Assembly (NCBI GenBank): GCA_001816655.1
Contig: MHCP01000022.1
Location: 1 to 10,580 of the forward strand
DNA: 10,580 bases
Direction of reading: 5' to 3'
Source: Candidatus Woykebacteria bacterium RBG_13_40_15
Lineage (GTDB): Bacteria > Patescibacteria > Microgenomatia > Woykebacterales > RBG-16-39-9b
A program made the position numbers and the translations under genes. Position 1 is the first letter of the stretch. Each line of letters starts with the position of its first letter. The notes beneath the pieces are model-generated. The model did no database searches and had not been told where the DNA came from. It worked only from the letters and a program-made list of their open reading frames with translations. Of the stretch, positions 4,543-10,159 are shown piece after piece.

Positions 4543-6207
4543 ATGTTTTATCTAGCTTATCTAAAAGCAGAGTTGCTGCGGCGGTGGGGCAAGACTGCAA
4601 TAATTACCTTTGGTTTGGCAATTGCCAGCGCCATTATTATCACGATTATCTCAACCTCGCAGGGTCTCTCCGCTTCTCAAGAACAGGTTTTAAATCCCTT
4701 GGAAAATGTTGGTACGGATATTATGGTGACCCGCTCGGTTGAAACGGAAAAAATGGGTGATTTAGACGAAACAACGAGAACCGAACTGATGTCGGAAAAT
4801 AGAATAAGCACGGATTTATCGAAACTCGGCAAAGCTGGAGAAAGTTTTAGCCTTGACACATTTTTGGCTGGGACAATGCTTACTTTTGCCAGTGAGGAGA
4901 CTAAGAAACTGACAAGCGATTTGGCTAAAGAATACGCAACCGGCCTTATTTTAAATGTTACTCATCAAGAAGGTAAAATCCCGGAAATCACTGCCGAATT
5001 TCAGACTGGCCCCGAAACATTTCAAGTACCAGACGTCGCACCTCTCACCGACGCAGAGAGGGCGGCAGTAGACGCCGCAAGACAAAAAGCAATGGCTGAC
5101 CTGCAAGCGAAGGGAATTGATCCAAATTCAGATGAAGGCCGTAAAGCAGTCCGTGATGCAGAAACTGCAGCAATGCCTGAAAGATTCAAAAACCGTCAAT
5201 TCACAGCTCCCTCCCGAACCTTCCGCCAAACCCTAGATGCACCAGAAACTGATATTAAAACCGAAAGTTACACCATTGCTGGCGTTGACACGACCAAAAA
5301 AGCCATCGGCCTTATTTTACCGAGCCAAATAACCGAGGGTTCGTACTTTAGTGGTAACAACCAAGTGATTATCAACCTATCTTATGCGCAAAAAAAGGGA
5401 TTGAAAGTAGGTAGTAGTATTACATTAAATACTACCTTAGACAGCGAAAAGGTAACCAAAAAATTAACCATCGTTGGCATCGTCGATCCCAAACTTTACA
5501 CAAACACAGCTGATATTTATGTTCCGCTGTCTGATCTTCAAACGATCGCCGACAAAGCGGGCCGGATCAATATCATTTTAATAAAAGCGCCAGACGCGAG
5601 CAGTGTTGAGGAAACAAGTAGCAAAGTTGCCGGTCTTTTTGCTGGCGTAAATGTGACTGATTCAAACGATACAGCGTCTCAAGTGACTGGTAGTCTGGTT
5701 AGCGCGGCGAGTTTGATGAACCGATTTATTGGCCTGGTTAGCATAATTGTAATTTTAGCTTCCTTTATCATTATTAGTTTGATCACAGTGTTTTCAGTCA
5801 ACAAAAGGACGCAAGAAATCGGTACCTTAAAAGCAATCGGCTGGAAAAACCCCTCGATAATCAGACAAATTTTTCTCGAAAATCTAGTGATCGGCATTTT
5901 TGGCGCAATACTTGGGGTTGGATTGGGACTTGCGGCAATCGTGCTTTTGAACCAGTACGACATTACTTTTACGGCTAATGTCGCCAGTTCTAATACCGGT
6001 CAGGATTTTATGCCTTTCATGCGAAGGTTCGCGGAAAGCGGAAATGATACTCCAACCGCTGCCAATCTTAAACTTGATATCCCTTTTGACTATTTAATAT
6101 TGTTACTTGGCGCCGCTGTGGCAATTCTCGGCTCGGTAGTCGCTGGGGCTCTGGCGGCTTTTAAGGCATCAAGAATGAAACCGCAGGAAGCATTGAGGCA
6201 ACTTTAA
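4543..6207 (+). CDS. MacB/FtsX-type ABC transporter permease
   Basis: A 554-residue permease of the MacB family. One N-terminal helix (18-38) is followed by a large extracytoplasmic domain (about 40-390, MacB periplasmic-core type). The C-terminal FtsX domain has three helices (about 395-419, 446-470 and 515-540). KRTQEIGTLKAIGW at 421-434 is the conserved cytoplasmic element contacting the ATPase. Such transporters drive export or envelope remodelling from the outside rather than substrate passage through the helices. The frame is open back to 4411, but the real start is ATG 4543. The TCTCAG promoter lies within the extension, which also overlaps the regulator gene, and MFYLAYLKAELLRRWGKT is a typical family start. 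Residues about 165-215 are an Ala/Asp/Glu-rich helical insertion. The stop overlaps the ATPase start (TAATG). Substrate unknown. Confidence 0.9.
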   Translation: MFYLAYLKAELLRRWGKTAIITFGLAIASAIIITIISTSQGLSASQEQVLNPLENVGTDIMVTRSVETEKMGDLDETTRTELMSENRISTDLSKLGKAGESFSLDTFLAGTMLTFASEETKKLTSDLAKEYATGLILNVTHQEGKIPEITAEFQTGPETFQVPDVAPLTDAERAAVDAARQKAMADLQAKGIDPNSDEGRKAVRDAETAAMPERFKNRQFTAPSRTFRQTLDAPETDIKTESYTIAGVDTTKKAIGLILPSQITEGSYFSGNNQVIINLSYAQKKGLKVGSSITLNTTLDSEKVTKKLTIVGIVDPKLYTNTADIYVPLSDLQTIADKAGRINIILIKAPDASSVEETSSKVAGLFAGVNVTDSNDTASQVTGSLVSAASLMNRFIGLVSIIVILASFIIISLITVFSVNKRTQEIGTLKAIGWKNPSIIRQIFLENLVIGIFGAILGVGLGLAAIVLLNQYDITFTANVASSNTGQDFMPFMRRFAESGNDTPTAANLKLDIPFDYLILLLGAAVAILGSVVAGALAAFKASRMKPQEALRQL

Positions 6208-6866
6208 TGGTGCTTATAGAAATTAGTAATTTGACAAAATTATATAAAAGCGGCCGCTCAACGATCCGCGCTGTTGACGGACTGGATCTCATTGTTCACA
6301 AAGGCGATTTTCTGGCGATTGTCGGTCCATCCGGTTCTGGAAAAAGTACACTTCTCCAACTTCTCGGCTGTCTTGATAAACCAACCAGCGGCGATATTAA
6401 AATTGATGACAAAGATATCACCCGTCTTAACGACCGAAAGCTAGCAGACCTTCGCCAGAAAAAGATTGGTTTTATTTTCCAAAGCTTCAATCTGATTCCA
6501 ACATTAACTGCGCGGCAAAATGTCGAAGCTGCGATTGCTAAAAGAGGTCGGAACGATAAAACTGGAACTCTTGAAGTTCTTGAGAAGGTTGGATTAGCCG
6601 AGCGAGCAAATCAACTCCCAAGCCTACTTTCCGGCGGTGAGCAGCAAAGGGTAGCAATCGCCAGAGCCTTGATTAATAAACCGGAAATTATTCTGGCCGA
6701 TGAACCAACTGGGAACCTTGACAGTCAGACCGGCAAGATGATTTTTGATCTTCTTCACCAGCTTTCGAAATCGGAAAATACAACGGTTATTGTCGTTACT
6801 CATGATCTCTCCATCGCCGGCCAAACCGACAAAACCTACCACCTTAAAGACGGCAAACTGTCTTAA
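6207..6866 (+). CDS. ABC transporter ATPase, MacB/LolD type
   Basis: A 219-residue nucleotide-binding subunit of usual length. It has Walker A GPSGSGKST (40-48), Q-loop Q92 in FIFQSFNLIPTLTA, the signature LSGGEQQR (141-148), Walker B IILADEPT (161-168) with catalytic E166, D-loop GNLD and H-loop H199 in VVTHD. All are intact, so it should hydrolyse ATP. The FQSFNLIPTLTA and ADEPTGNLD segments are characteristic of the MacB/LolD/FtsE subgroup. It is coupled to the permease by a one-base TAATG overlap and has no separate Shine-Dalgarno sequence. Two permease and two ATPase subunits would form the exporter. The last 29 codons are mirrored by a diverged copy at 7441-7530, beyond the hicBA genes. 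Confidence 0.95.
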   Translation: MVLIEISNLTKLYKSGRSTIRAVDGLDLIVHKGDFLAIVGPSGSGKSTLLQLLGCLDKPTSGDIKIDDKDITRLNDRKLADLRQKKIGFIFQSFNLIPTLTARQNVEAAIAKRGRNDKTGTLEVLEKVGLAERANQLPSLLSGGEQQRVAIARALINKPEIILADEPTGNLDSQTGKMIFDLLHQLSKSENTTVIVVTHDLSIAGQTDKTYHLKDGKLS

Positions 6867-6932
6867 GAAGTTTGAGCCGCTGTCCAACCACTTTAGATCC
6901 TATTCCCATAGGTTGCAGCCTGGTTGATAAAC

Positions 6933-7154
6933 TTATTTCGCTGCTTTTAAGAATTCCTCTACCTTAATTCCTGCTTTCTTGAGTTGAGATTTTAATAAAT
7001 ATGGAGCAACTTCTTTGTGTAATGGTATGGAAAGGGTAGGACTTTGGGGTTTTCTTAGAATTGCATGGTCTCCGCTAGTGTGTACATGTTGATAACCAAA
7101 TTTGGTGAAAGTTTTCACCGCAGTTCGACCAGAAATATTAGCAAGTTTTGTCAT
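6933..7154 (-). CDS. hicA: HicA-type toxin (mRNA interferase)
   Basis: A 73-residue protein with the HicA double-stranded-RNA-binding-like fold: ISGRTAVKTFTKFGYQHV at the start, the TSGDHAILRKP strand carrying the catalytic-type H30, SIPLHKEVAPYLLKSQLKKAGI and a short C-terminal helix. HicA toxins cleave mRNA independently of translation. GDH replaces the more usual GSHH around the histidine. Its ATG directly follows the HicB stop (TAA-ATG, no gap), so the two are translationally coupled, with the antitoxin made first. It converges with the ABC ATPase gene, 66 bases away. Only a short hairpin (CCTAT/ATAGG, 6899-6912) lies in between. Confidence 0.88.
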   Translation of the reverse strand: MTKLANISGRTAVKTFTKFGYQHVHTSGDHAILRKPQSPTLSIPLHKEVAPYLLKSQLKKAGIKVEEFLKAAK

Positions 7155-7376
7155 TTAGGGGATAGCGACTTCGACTTTTCGGGTAGCGAGTTCACCCGTT
7201 GGTTCTTTTTCTAAAACTTCCATATAAGCTTTTATTGCCTTATCAATATTTTCTAAAGCTTCTTCCTTTGTTTTTCCCTGAGACATACAACCGTATAAGG
7301 TGAGGCATTCAGCTACCCAGCCTTTGTACTCCGGATCGTAAATCAGTTTTATTGGGAATTCGAGTTTCTTTGTCAT
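7155..7376 (-). CDS. hicB: HicB-type antitoxin, short form
   Basis: A 73-residue HicB domain: FPIKLIYDPEYKGWVAECLTL, then GCMSQGKTKEEALENIDKAI with the characteristic G-x-T-x-EEA-x-x-N-x-x-A pattern. It neutralises HicA by covering its active site. Longer HicB proteins add a C-terminal helix-turn-helix or ribbon-helix-helix domain for autoregulation; this one has none, so transcriptional control by this protein is doubtful. The promoter is a perfect consensus (TTGACA, 17 bases, TATAAT) and the ATG lies eight bases after the -10, so the mRNA is essentially leaderless. It is the first gene of the operon, before hicA. Confidence 0.9.
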   Translation of the reverse strand: MTKKLEFPIKLIYDPEYKGWVAECLTLYGCMSQGKTKEEALENIDKAIKAYMEVLEKEPTGELATRKVEVAIP

Positions 7377-7384
7377 AGGTAAAA

Positions 7385-7413
7385 ATTATAATAAGCCTCC
7401 CCAATATTGTCAA
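7385..7413 (-). promoter_or_regulatory. Consensus sigma-70-type promoter of hicBA
   Basis: On the minus strand TTGACA (7408-7413), a 17-base spacer and TATAAT (7385-7390), with no mismatch to consensus. The HicB ATG at 7376 is eight bases further on, so the leader is about 2 bases. Confidence 0.9.
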
Positions 7414-7414
7414 C

Positions 7415-7435
7415 TTCCAACCAGCGGGGTTGGAA
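7415..7435. repeat. 8-bp inverted repeat just upstream of the hicBA promoter
   Basis: TTCCAACC (7415-7422) and GGTTGGAA (7428-7435) around AGCGG, ending two bases from the hicB -35. It could be an operator or a repeat remnant. GCGGGGTTGGAA (7424-7435) recurs at 8042-8053. Confidence 0.55.
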
Positions 7436-7440
7436 TCTCT

Positions 7441-7530
7441 AAACAAACGGCCATCGTCGTTACACACGATCTTTCCATCGCCGGCCAAACCAATAAAACC
7501 TACCACCTCAAAGACGGAAAGTTGAGCTAA
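7441..7530 (+). pseudogene. Orphan 3' end of a second MacB-type ABC ATPase gene
   Basis: Thirty codons including TAA. They read KQTAIVVTHDLSIAG and then on to the same DGKLS terminus as the intact ATPase at 6207-6866. About 26 of the last 29 residues match. The DNA has many differences, mostly silent and at third positions, so the copies diverged while still coding. The H-loop (VVTHD) remains, but the Walker A, Q-loop, signature and Walker B parts are missing. Upstream the match stops at about 7438, beside the hicBA promoter and an inverted repeat. The fragment is thus what is left of a second ATPase gene after deletion or insertion, not a functional gene. Confidence 0.85.
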
Positions 7531-7556
7531 CCTACCTCTGTTAATCATATTCAAAG

Positions 7557-7586
7557 TTGACTTCGTTTTATTCGGACACATATAAT
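7557..7586 (+). promoter_or_regulatory. Promoter of the four-helix membrane protein gene
   Basis: TTGACT (7557-7562), an 18-base spacer and TATAAT (7581-7586). It lies inside the longest open frame, which could start at the TTG of this -35. That shows the true start must be the GTG at 7593, six bases after the -10. Confidence 0.75.
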
Positions 7587-7592
7587 TTAATT

Positions 7593-8015
7593 GTGAGGCA
7601 AAAATTACTTACCGCGTTACTATCATTAATTATAATAGCCGCAATTGTTTTTGCTTGGTTAACTTACACAGGTAAGTACACGTACTCTGTAGATGAAAAT
7701 ACTCACGACTTTCTAGTGTTTCTCATCCCGCTTCCACTACTACTTTTCACCTTATTCTTGTTTTTTAAAGCCAATAGAAACTCTGGTTTTAGAAAGCTCT
7801 TCCTTTTGGTTGTTTCTGAGGCTTTAACAATTTTTGTCGGGTTGCTTGTCTACATTTTTGGTTACGCGACAATATGTTTTGATGTCTGCCAGCCCCCACC
7901 TTTGTTTGTAAAGAATCTTGCTTTTATTACGCTGTTTATTATTGTATTGGACGCACTAATAATTCCGGCTTATCCAATTTTTGAACATTTTCGGTCAAAA
8001 AGAACACAAACCTAA
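7593..8015 (+). CDS. Four-helix membrane protein of unknown function
   Basis: A 140-residue protein starting at GTG 7593, where the -10 box ends six bases upstream and gives a leaderless mRNA. The frame is open to TTG 7557, but that codon is the -35 box. Four membrane helices are visible (about 4-24, 40-58, 69-91, 107-127), with a basic C-terminal tail (HFRSKRTQT). The second loop carries a CFDVC pair (C95, C99) next to PPP, which could form a disulfide or bind metal. No family is recognised. It lies downstream of the ATPase remnant and is not obviously linked to its neighbours. It is flanked by copies of the 12-base repeat GCGGGGTTGGAA, at 7424 and 8042. Confidence 0.75.
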   Translation: MRQKLLTALLSLIIIAAIVFAWLTYTGKYTYSVDENTHDFLVFLIPLPLLLFTLFLFFKANRNSGFRKLFLLVVSEALTIFVGLLVYIFGYATICFDVCQPPPLFVKNLAFITLFIIVLDALIIPAYPIFEHFRSKRTQT

Positions 8016-8041
8016 TCTACCCGAGAACTGTAGACTCACCC

Positions 8042-8053
8042 GCGGGGTTGGAA
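8042..8053. repeat. Second copy of the 12-base repeat GCGGGGTTGGAA
   Basis: Identical to 7424-7435, same orientation. Together the copies bracket the ATPase remnant and the four-helix membrane gene. It is short enough for chance, but both copies sit in hairpin-forming contexts (here CCCGCGGG). Confidence 0.4.
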
Positions 8054-8140
8054 GCAGAACATCAATAAACCCACCATGATTCGATAAAACTCACCACCTT
8101 CTTTGCGAAGACTCAATCATTCTAGAATTCTACGAATTCT

Positions 8141-8176
8141 GCCTGCCCGACAATGCCAGTCTTTGGCAGGCGGGCG
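8141..8176. repeat. GC-rich palindromic (REP-like) element
   Basis: GCCTGCC (8141-8147) pairs with GGCAGGC (8165-8171), with an inner TGCCA/TGGCA pair (8154-8158, 8164-8168). The alternative GCCCG/CGGGC pairing (8145-8149 with 8171-8175) is also possible. It is much richer in GC than its surroundings. Similar palindromes are, as I recall, common between genes in Candidate Phyla Radiation genomes. Confidence 0.6.
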
Positions 8177-8257
8177 ACCACTTCGTGGACTACAAATTCT
8201 TCCTTCACTTTCCTTCGATAAAATCAGGATAAACTAACTCAGTGCTCAGTATAAATT

Positions 8258-8288
8258 AATCGGCCAAATTGGTGGTAATTGGCCGATT
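8258..8288. repeat. Long inverted repeat (12-bp stem with one bulge)
   Basis: AATCGGCCAAATT (8258-8270) against AATTGGCCGATT (8277-8288) around GGTGGT. There is no T-run on either side, so it is not a classical terminator. It may end the four-helix membrane gene transcript or be a repeat. Confidence 0.55.
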
Positions 8289-8335
8289 GCGCTGTTAACT
8301 AGGCCAGCCTGTTGCAAATTGCTGTATTTTAAGAT

Positions 8336-8360
8336 TTTTCTCAGACAAGTTTGTTAAATT
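8336..8360 (+). promoter_or_regulatory. TCTCAG-type site, near copy of the one at 1911
   Basis: TTTTCTCAGA plus an AT-rich half, 21 of 25 bases identical to 1911-1935 and all four differences transitions. No rightward gene follows, so as a promoter element it has no obvious target. It may be a displaced copy of the region after the kinase. Confidence 0.35.
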
Positions 8361-8417
8361 TACAGTCGACGAACTACCTCACCCCAAAAACGGAAGGTTA
8401 AGTCGAAGCTACGATTA

Positions 8418-8543
8418 CTACTTTTTATCTTTTCTTGCCCGGTCGGCGAGAGATAGGAGAAAAATAAATCCACCCAACATTAAAAGGAACAAACCTACGC
8501 CTACAGGTGAGCCCCAAGCAGTCGGGTCAAACAAAGAATCCAT
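8418..8543 (-). CDS. 41-residue single-helix membrane micropeptide
   Basis: It reads MDSLFDPTAWGSP, then a glycine-rich hydrophobic helix (about 13-33) and a basic tail RARKDKK, ending in tandem TAG-TAA stops. The positive tail suggests N-terminus out, C-terminus in. The start is well supported: a textbook AAAGGAGGTGAT lies eight bases before the ATG, and an extended -10 (TGGTATAAT) lies at 8580-8588. This is one of the few genes here with a Shine-Dalgarno sequence, together with the Ltp protein gene and the DUF2680-like gene. It lies downstream of the permease and the 31-residue frame but has its own promoter. No family is recognised. The role may be as a small subunit or regulator of a membrane complex (inference). 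Confidence 0.75.
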   Translation of the reverse strand: MDSLFDPTAWGSPVGVGLFLLMLGGFIFLLSLADRARKDKK

Positions 8544-8579
8544 TAACTTTTATCACCTCCTTTGCAAAAAACCATAGGC

Positions 8580-8588
8580 ATTATACCA
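8580..8588 (-). promoter_or_regulatory. Extended -10 promoter of the 41-residue micropeptide
   Basis: TGG-TATAAT on the minus strand (TATAAT at 8580-8585). There is no clear -35, which an extended -10 can do without. It gives a leader of about 35 bases carrying the Shine-Dalgarno sequence, unlike the leaderless genes nearby. Confidence 0.7.
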
Positions 8589-8622
8589 AATTGAATTAAA
8601 ATATTTTATAGCTTTGGGATTT

Positions 8623-8718
8623 TTAGTGTGGTATTAGAATCTCGCCAAGTATAAACCAAAGAACGAGAAGGCCGATTAGCGTAGCGATAAAAACAAGGAT
8701 AGGTTGCCCCTGTTCCAA
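8623..8718 (-). CDS. Possible 31-residue single-helix membrane micropeptide
   Basis: A short frame with a TTG start: MEQGQPILVFIATL followed by GLLVLWFILGEILIPH and TAA. It is almost entirely one membrane helix with acidic residues near both ends. It begins 23 bases after the permease stop and ends just before the promoter of the 41-residue peptide. No clear Shine-Dalgarno sequence or own promoter is visible, so it would depend on the permease transcript. The amphipathic ends and position make it plausible, but a chance hydrophobic frame of this length is possible. Confidence 0.35.
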   Translation of the reverse strand: MEQGQPILVFIATLIGLLVLWFILGEILIPH

Positions 8719-8740
8719 TCAAATTTTTTGCTGTTCTCTG

Positions 8741-10096
8741 TTATGCTTTTAGTAACTTTGTTGAGAAGTAAACTACGCCACCAGCTACAGCCCAAAGAAT
8801 CATGTACATAATTGCCCCACGTTCAACAAATACCAAAACAAGTGCAGAAAAGCTAATAACCAAAACTGGTACTAGCGGGAAAAACGGCACTTTGAACCAC
8901 CGACCAAAGCTTTTATCTTTTCTTTTCATTATTACCAGCGCAATAGTAGTCGCAATAACGCCAACCAGATAAACCGAGTTTCCAAGATAAGCAACAAATT
9001 TAATTGAATTTGTAAATAGTAGCACCAAAGTTACCGCGCTACAAAATATAACCGTCTGAGCGGGCGCGCCCCACCGGTTCAATTTACCAAACCAATTTTT
9101 CAAATAACCCTCCTGGGACAATGCGTAAAGCTTGCGGGAAGCCACTAAAAGTGTAACAACAACTGTACTAAGAATCGCCAAAATAGCGGAAATAGTAACA
9201 AGCAATGTCGGTATATTACTCATCTTAGCTAAAAAGAGTAGCGGGCTCTCTGAAGTTTTTAACTGGCTGATGGGAACTACCTGTACGGCAAGAAATGAAA
9301 CTGCCAAGTATAAAAGTGTGGTGATAATTACCGTAAAAACCAAAGCTTTTGGCAGAACTTTGTGTGGCTGCCTCACTTCTCCTGCAATAGAAGTTATATC
9401 TTCATAACCAATAAATGAGGCATAAATAAGCGCTGTACCAGCCAGAATCGTCCCAAATACGTGAAGGTCCCCAGTGCCGGTGACAGGAACGGACGGCAGC
9501 AAGTTTCCAAAGTTGTTGGAAAAGACCCAGCCAATAAAAACAGCAAGGGAGAACAAAAGTAAAATTGCAACTACGCTTTCGATTAGACTGGCTCTTTTAA
9601 CTCCGCGTAAATTTGCCACTGTCACCGCCAGTAAAACCACCACGGCAAACACCAGATGGTTTATCGGTATAATTGCCCTTACGTAAAAAGCCAAACCCAG
9701 CAGGTTTAGCGCCAGGCAGGCCAAATCGCCTAAGATAACTAACCACGAGGTGATAAACGCCCATAAATCCGAGGCAAATGCCTTGAAAATAAATCTTAAG
9801 TCCGCACCTTCTGCTGGCATATTGGTTGCGACTTCGGCATATATCAAAGCAACAGCAAAAGCCAAGATCCCGCCCAAAACAAAGCTTATTGGTAGTAACT
9901 TGCCCGCTATAGCTGCCCCCGGCGCAATTAGCACAAAGATACTTGCGGAGATGGTACTACCAACTCCAATTAAAACTAGATCAAATAGTTTCAGCTCTCT
10001 TCTCAATCCAAAAACGGGAAATTTGGGGCGTAATCGACCAACGCTGCGCAGCGCGGACCAAACTACATCTAGGTTTCTAAGCGGGTTCATCTGCAT
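8741..10096 (-). CDS. APC-superfamily amino acid permease
   Basis: A 451-residue polytopic transporter with about twelve helices. The first helix carries the family motif GVGSTISASIFVLIAPG (44-60), whose unwound glycine-rich segment binds the amino acid backbone. AEVATNMPAEGAD corresponds to the conserved segment after helix 2, GYEDITSIAGEVRQPHKVLPKA is the helix 6 and following-loop signature, and SRKLYALSQEGYLKNWFGKLN follows helix 8. The substrate cannot be read off. Start choice: the frame is open to 10180, but TATAAT at 10103-10108 lies inside that extension, six bases before the ATG at 10096. The leaderless MQMNPLRN start is therefore preferred, with ATG 10090 as alternative. It diverges from the CBS/MgtE-like gene, and their promoters share one -35 hexamer. 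Confidence 0.92.
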   Translation of the reverse strand: MQMNPLRNLDVVWSALRSVGRLRPKFPVFGLRRELKLFDLVLIGVGSTISASIFVLIAPGAAIAGKLLPISFVLGGILAFAVALIYAEVATNMPAEGADLRFIFKAFASDLWAFITSWLVILGDLACLALNLLGLAFYVRAIIPINHLVFAVVVLLAVTVANLRGVKRASLIESVVAILLLFSLAVFIGWVFSNNFGNLLPSVPVTGTGDLHVFGTILAGTALIYASFIGYEDITSIAGEVRQPHKVLPKALVFTVIITTLLYLAVSFLAVQVVPISQLKTSESPLLFLAKMSNIPTLLVTISAILAILSTVVVTLLVASRKLYALSQEGYLKNWFGKLNRWGAPAQTVIFCSAVTLVLLFTNSIKFVAYLGNSVYLVGVIATTIALVIMKRKDKSFGRWFKVPFFPLVPVLVISFSALVLVFVERGAIMYMILWAVAGGVVYFSTKLLKA

Positions 10097-10102
10097 GAGT
10101 AA

Positions 10103-10130
10103 ATTATATATAATGATAATATAGCTGCAA
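10103..10130 (-). promoter_or_regulatory. Promoter of the amino acid permease
   Basis: TTGCAG (-35, 10125-10130), a 16-base spacer and TATAAT (10103-10108) on the minus strand; the ATG is six bases downstream. The -35 is shared with the divergent promoter and lies in TAGCT-GCAAT-AGCTA (10122-10136), an inverted repeat that could be an operator. Confidence 0.7.
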
Positions 10131-10153
10131 TAGCTAATAATTTTTAATATAAT
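10125..10153 (+). promoter_or_regulatory. Promoter of the CBS/MgtE-like gene
   Basis: CTGCAA (10125-10130, weak -35), a 17-base spacer and TATAAT (10148-10153). The ATG at 10160 lies six bases downstream, so the transcript would start at the ATG. Confidence 0.65.
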
Positions 10154-10159
10154 AAATTC

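Larger units (their letters stand above)
8016..8417. other. Gene-free, repeat-rich intergenic stretch
   Basis: About 400 bases with no convincing gene. It holds the 12-base repeat at 8042-8053, TTCGATAAAA at 8080-8089 and again at 8214-8223, GAATTC twice near 8125-8138, a GC-rich palindromic element at 8141-8176, a small CCAC/GTGG hairpin at 8178-8188, a long inverted repeat at 8258-8288 and a TCTCAG-type site at 8336-8360. It reads like an accumulation of mobile or degenerate sequence. Confidence 0.6.

Noticed and set aside
7309..7581. 90-residue minus-strand frame spanning the ATPase remnant and hicB
   Set aside because: It reads the ATPase remnant backwards and crosses the hicBA promoter. 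A similar antisense frame exists at 6624-6887 opposite the intact ATPase, which explains its apparent resemblance.
8381..8405. Possible third decayed copy of the ATPase tail (AAAACGGAAGGTTAAG resembles the DGKLS-coding end)
   Set aside because: The match is only about 20 bases with gaps, and there is no upstream homology. Chance cannot be excluded.
9132..10124. Three plus-strand frames opposite the amino acid permease
   Set aside because: They are antisense shadows of a long, clearly coding permease gene.
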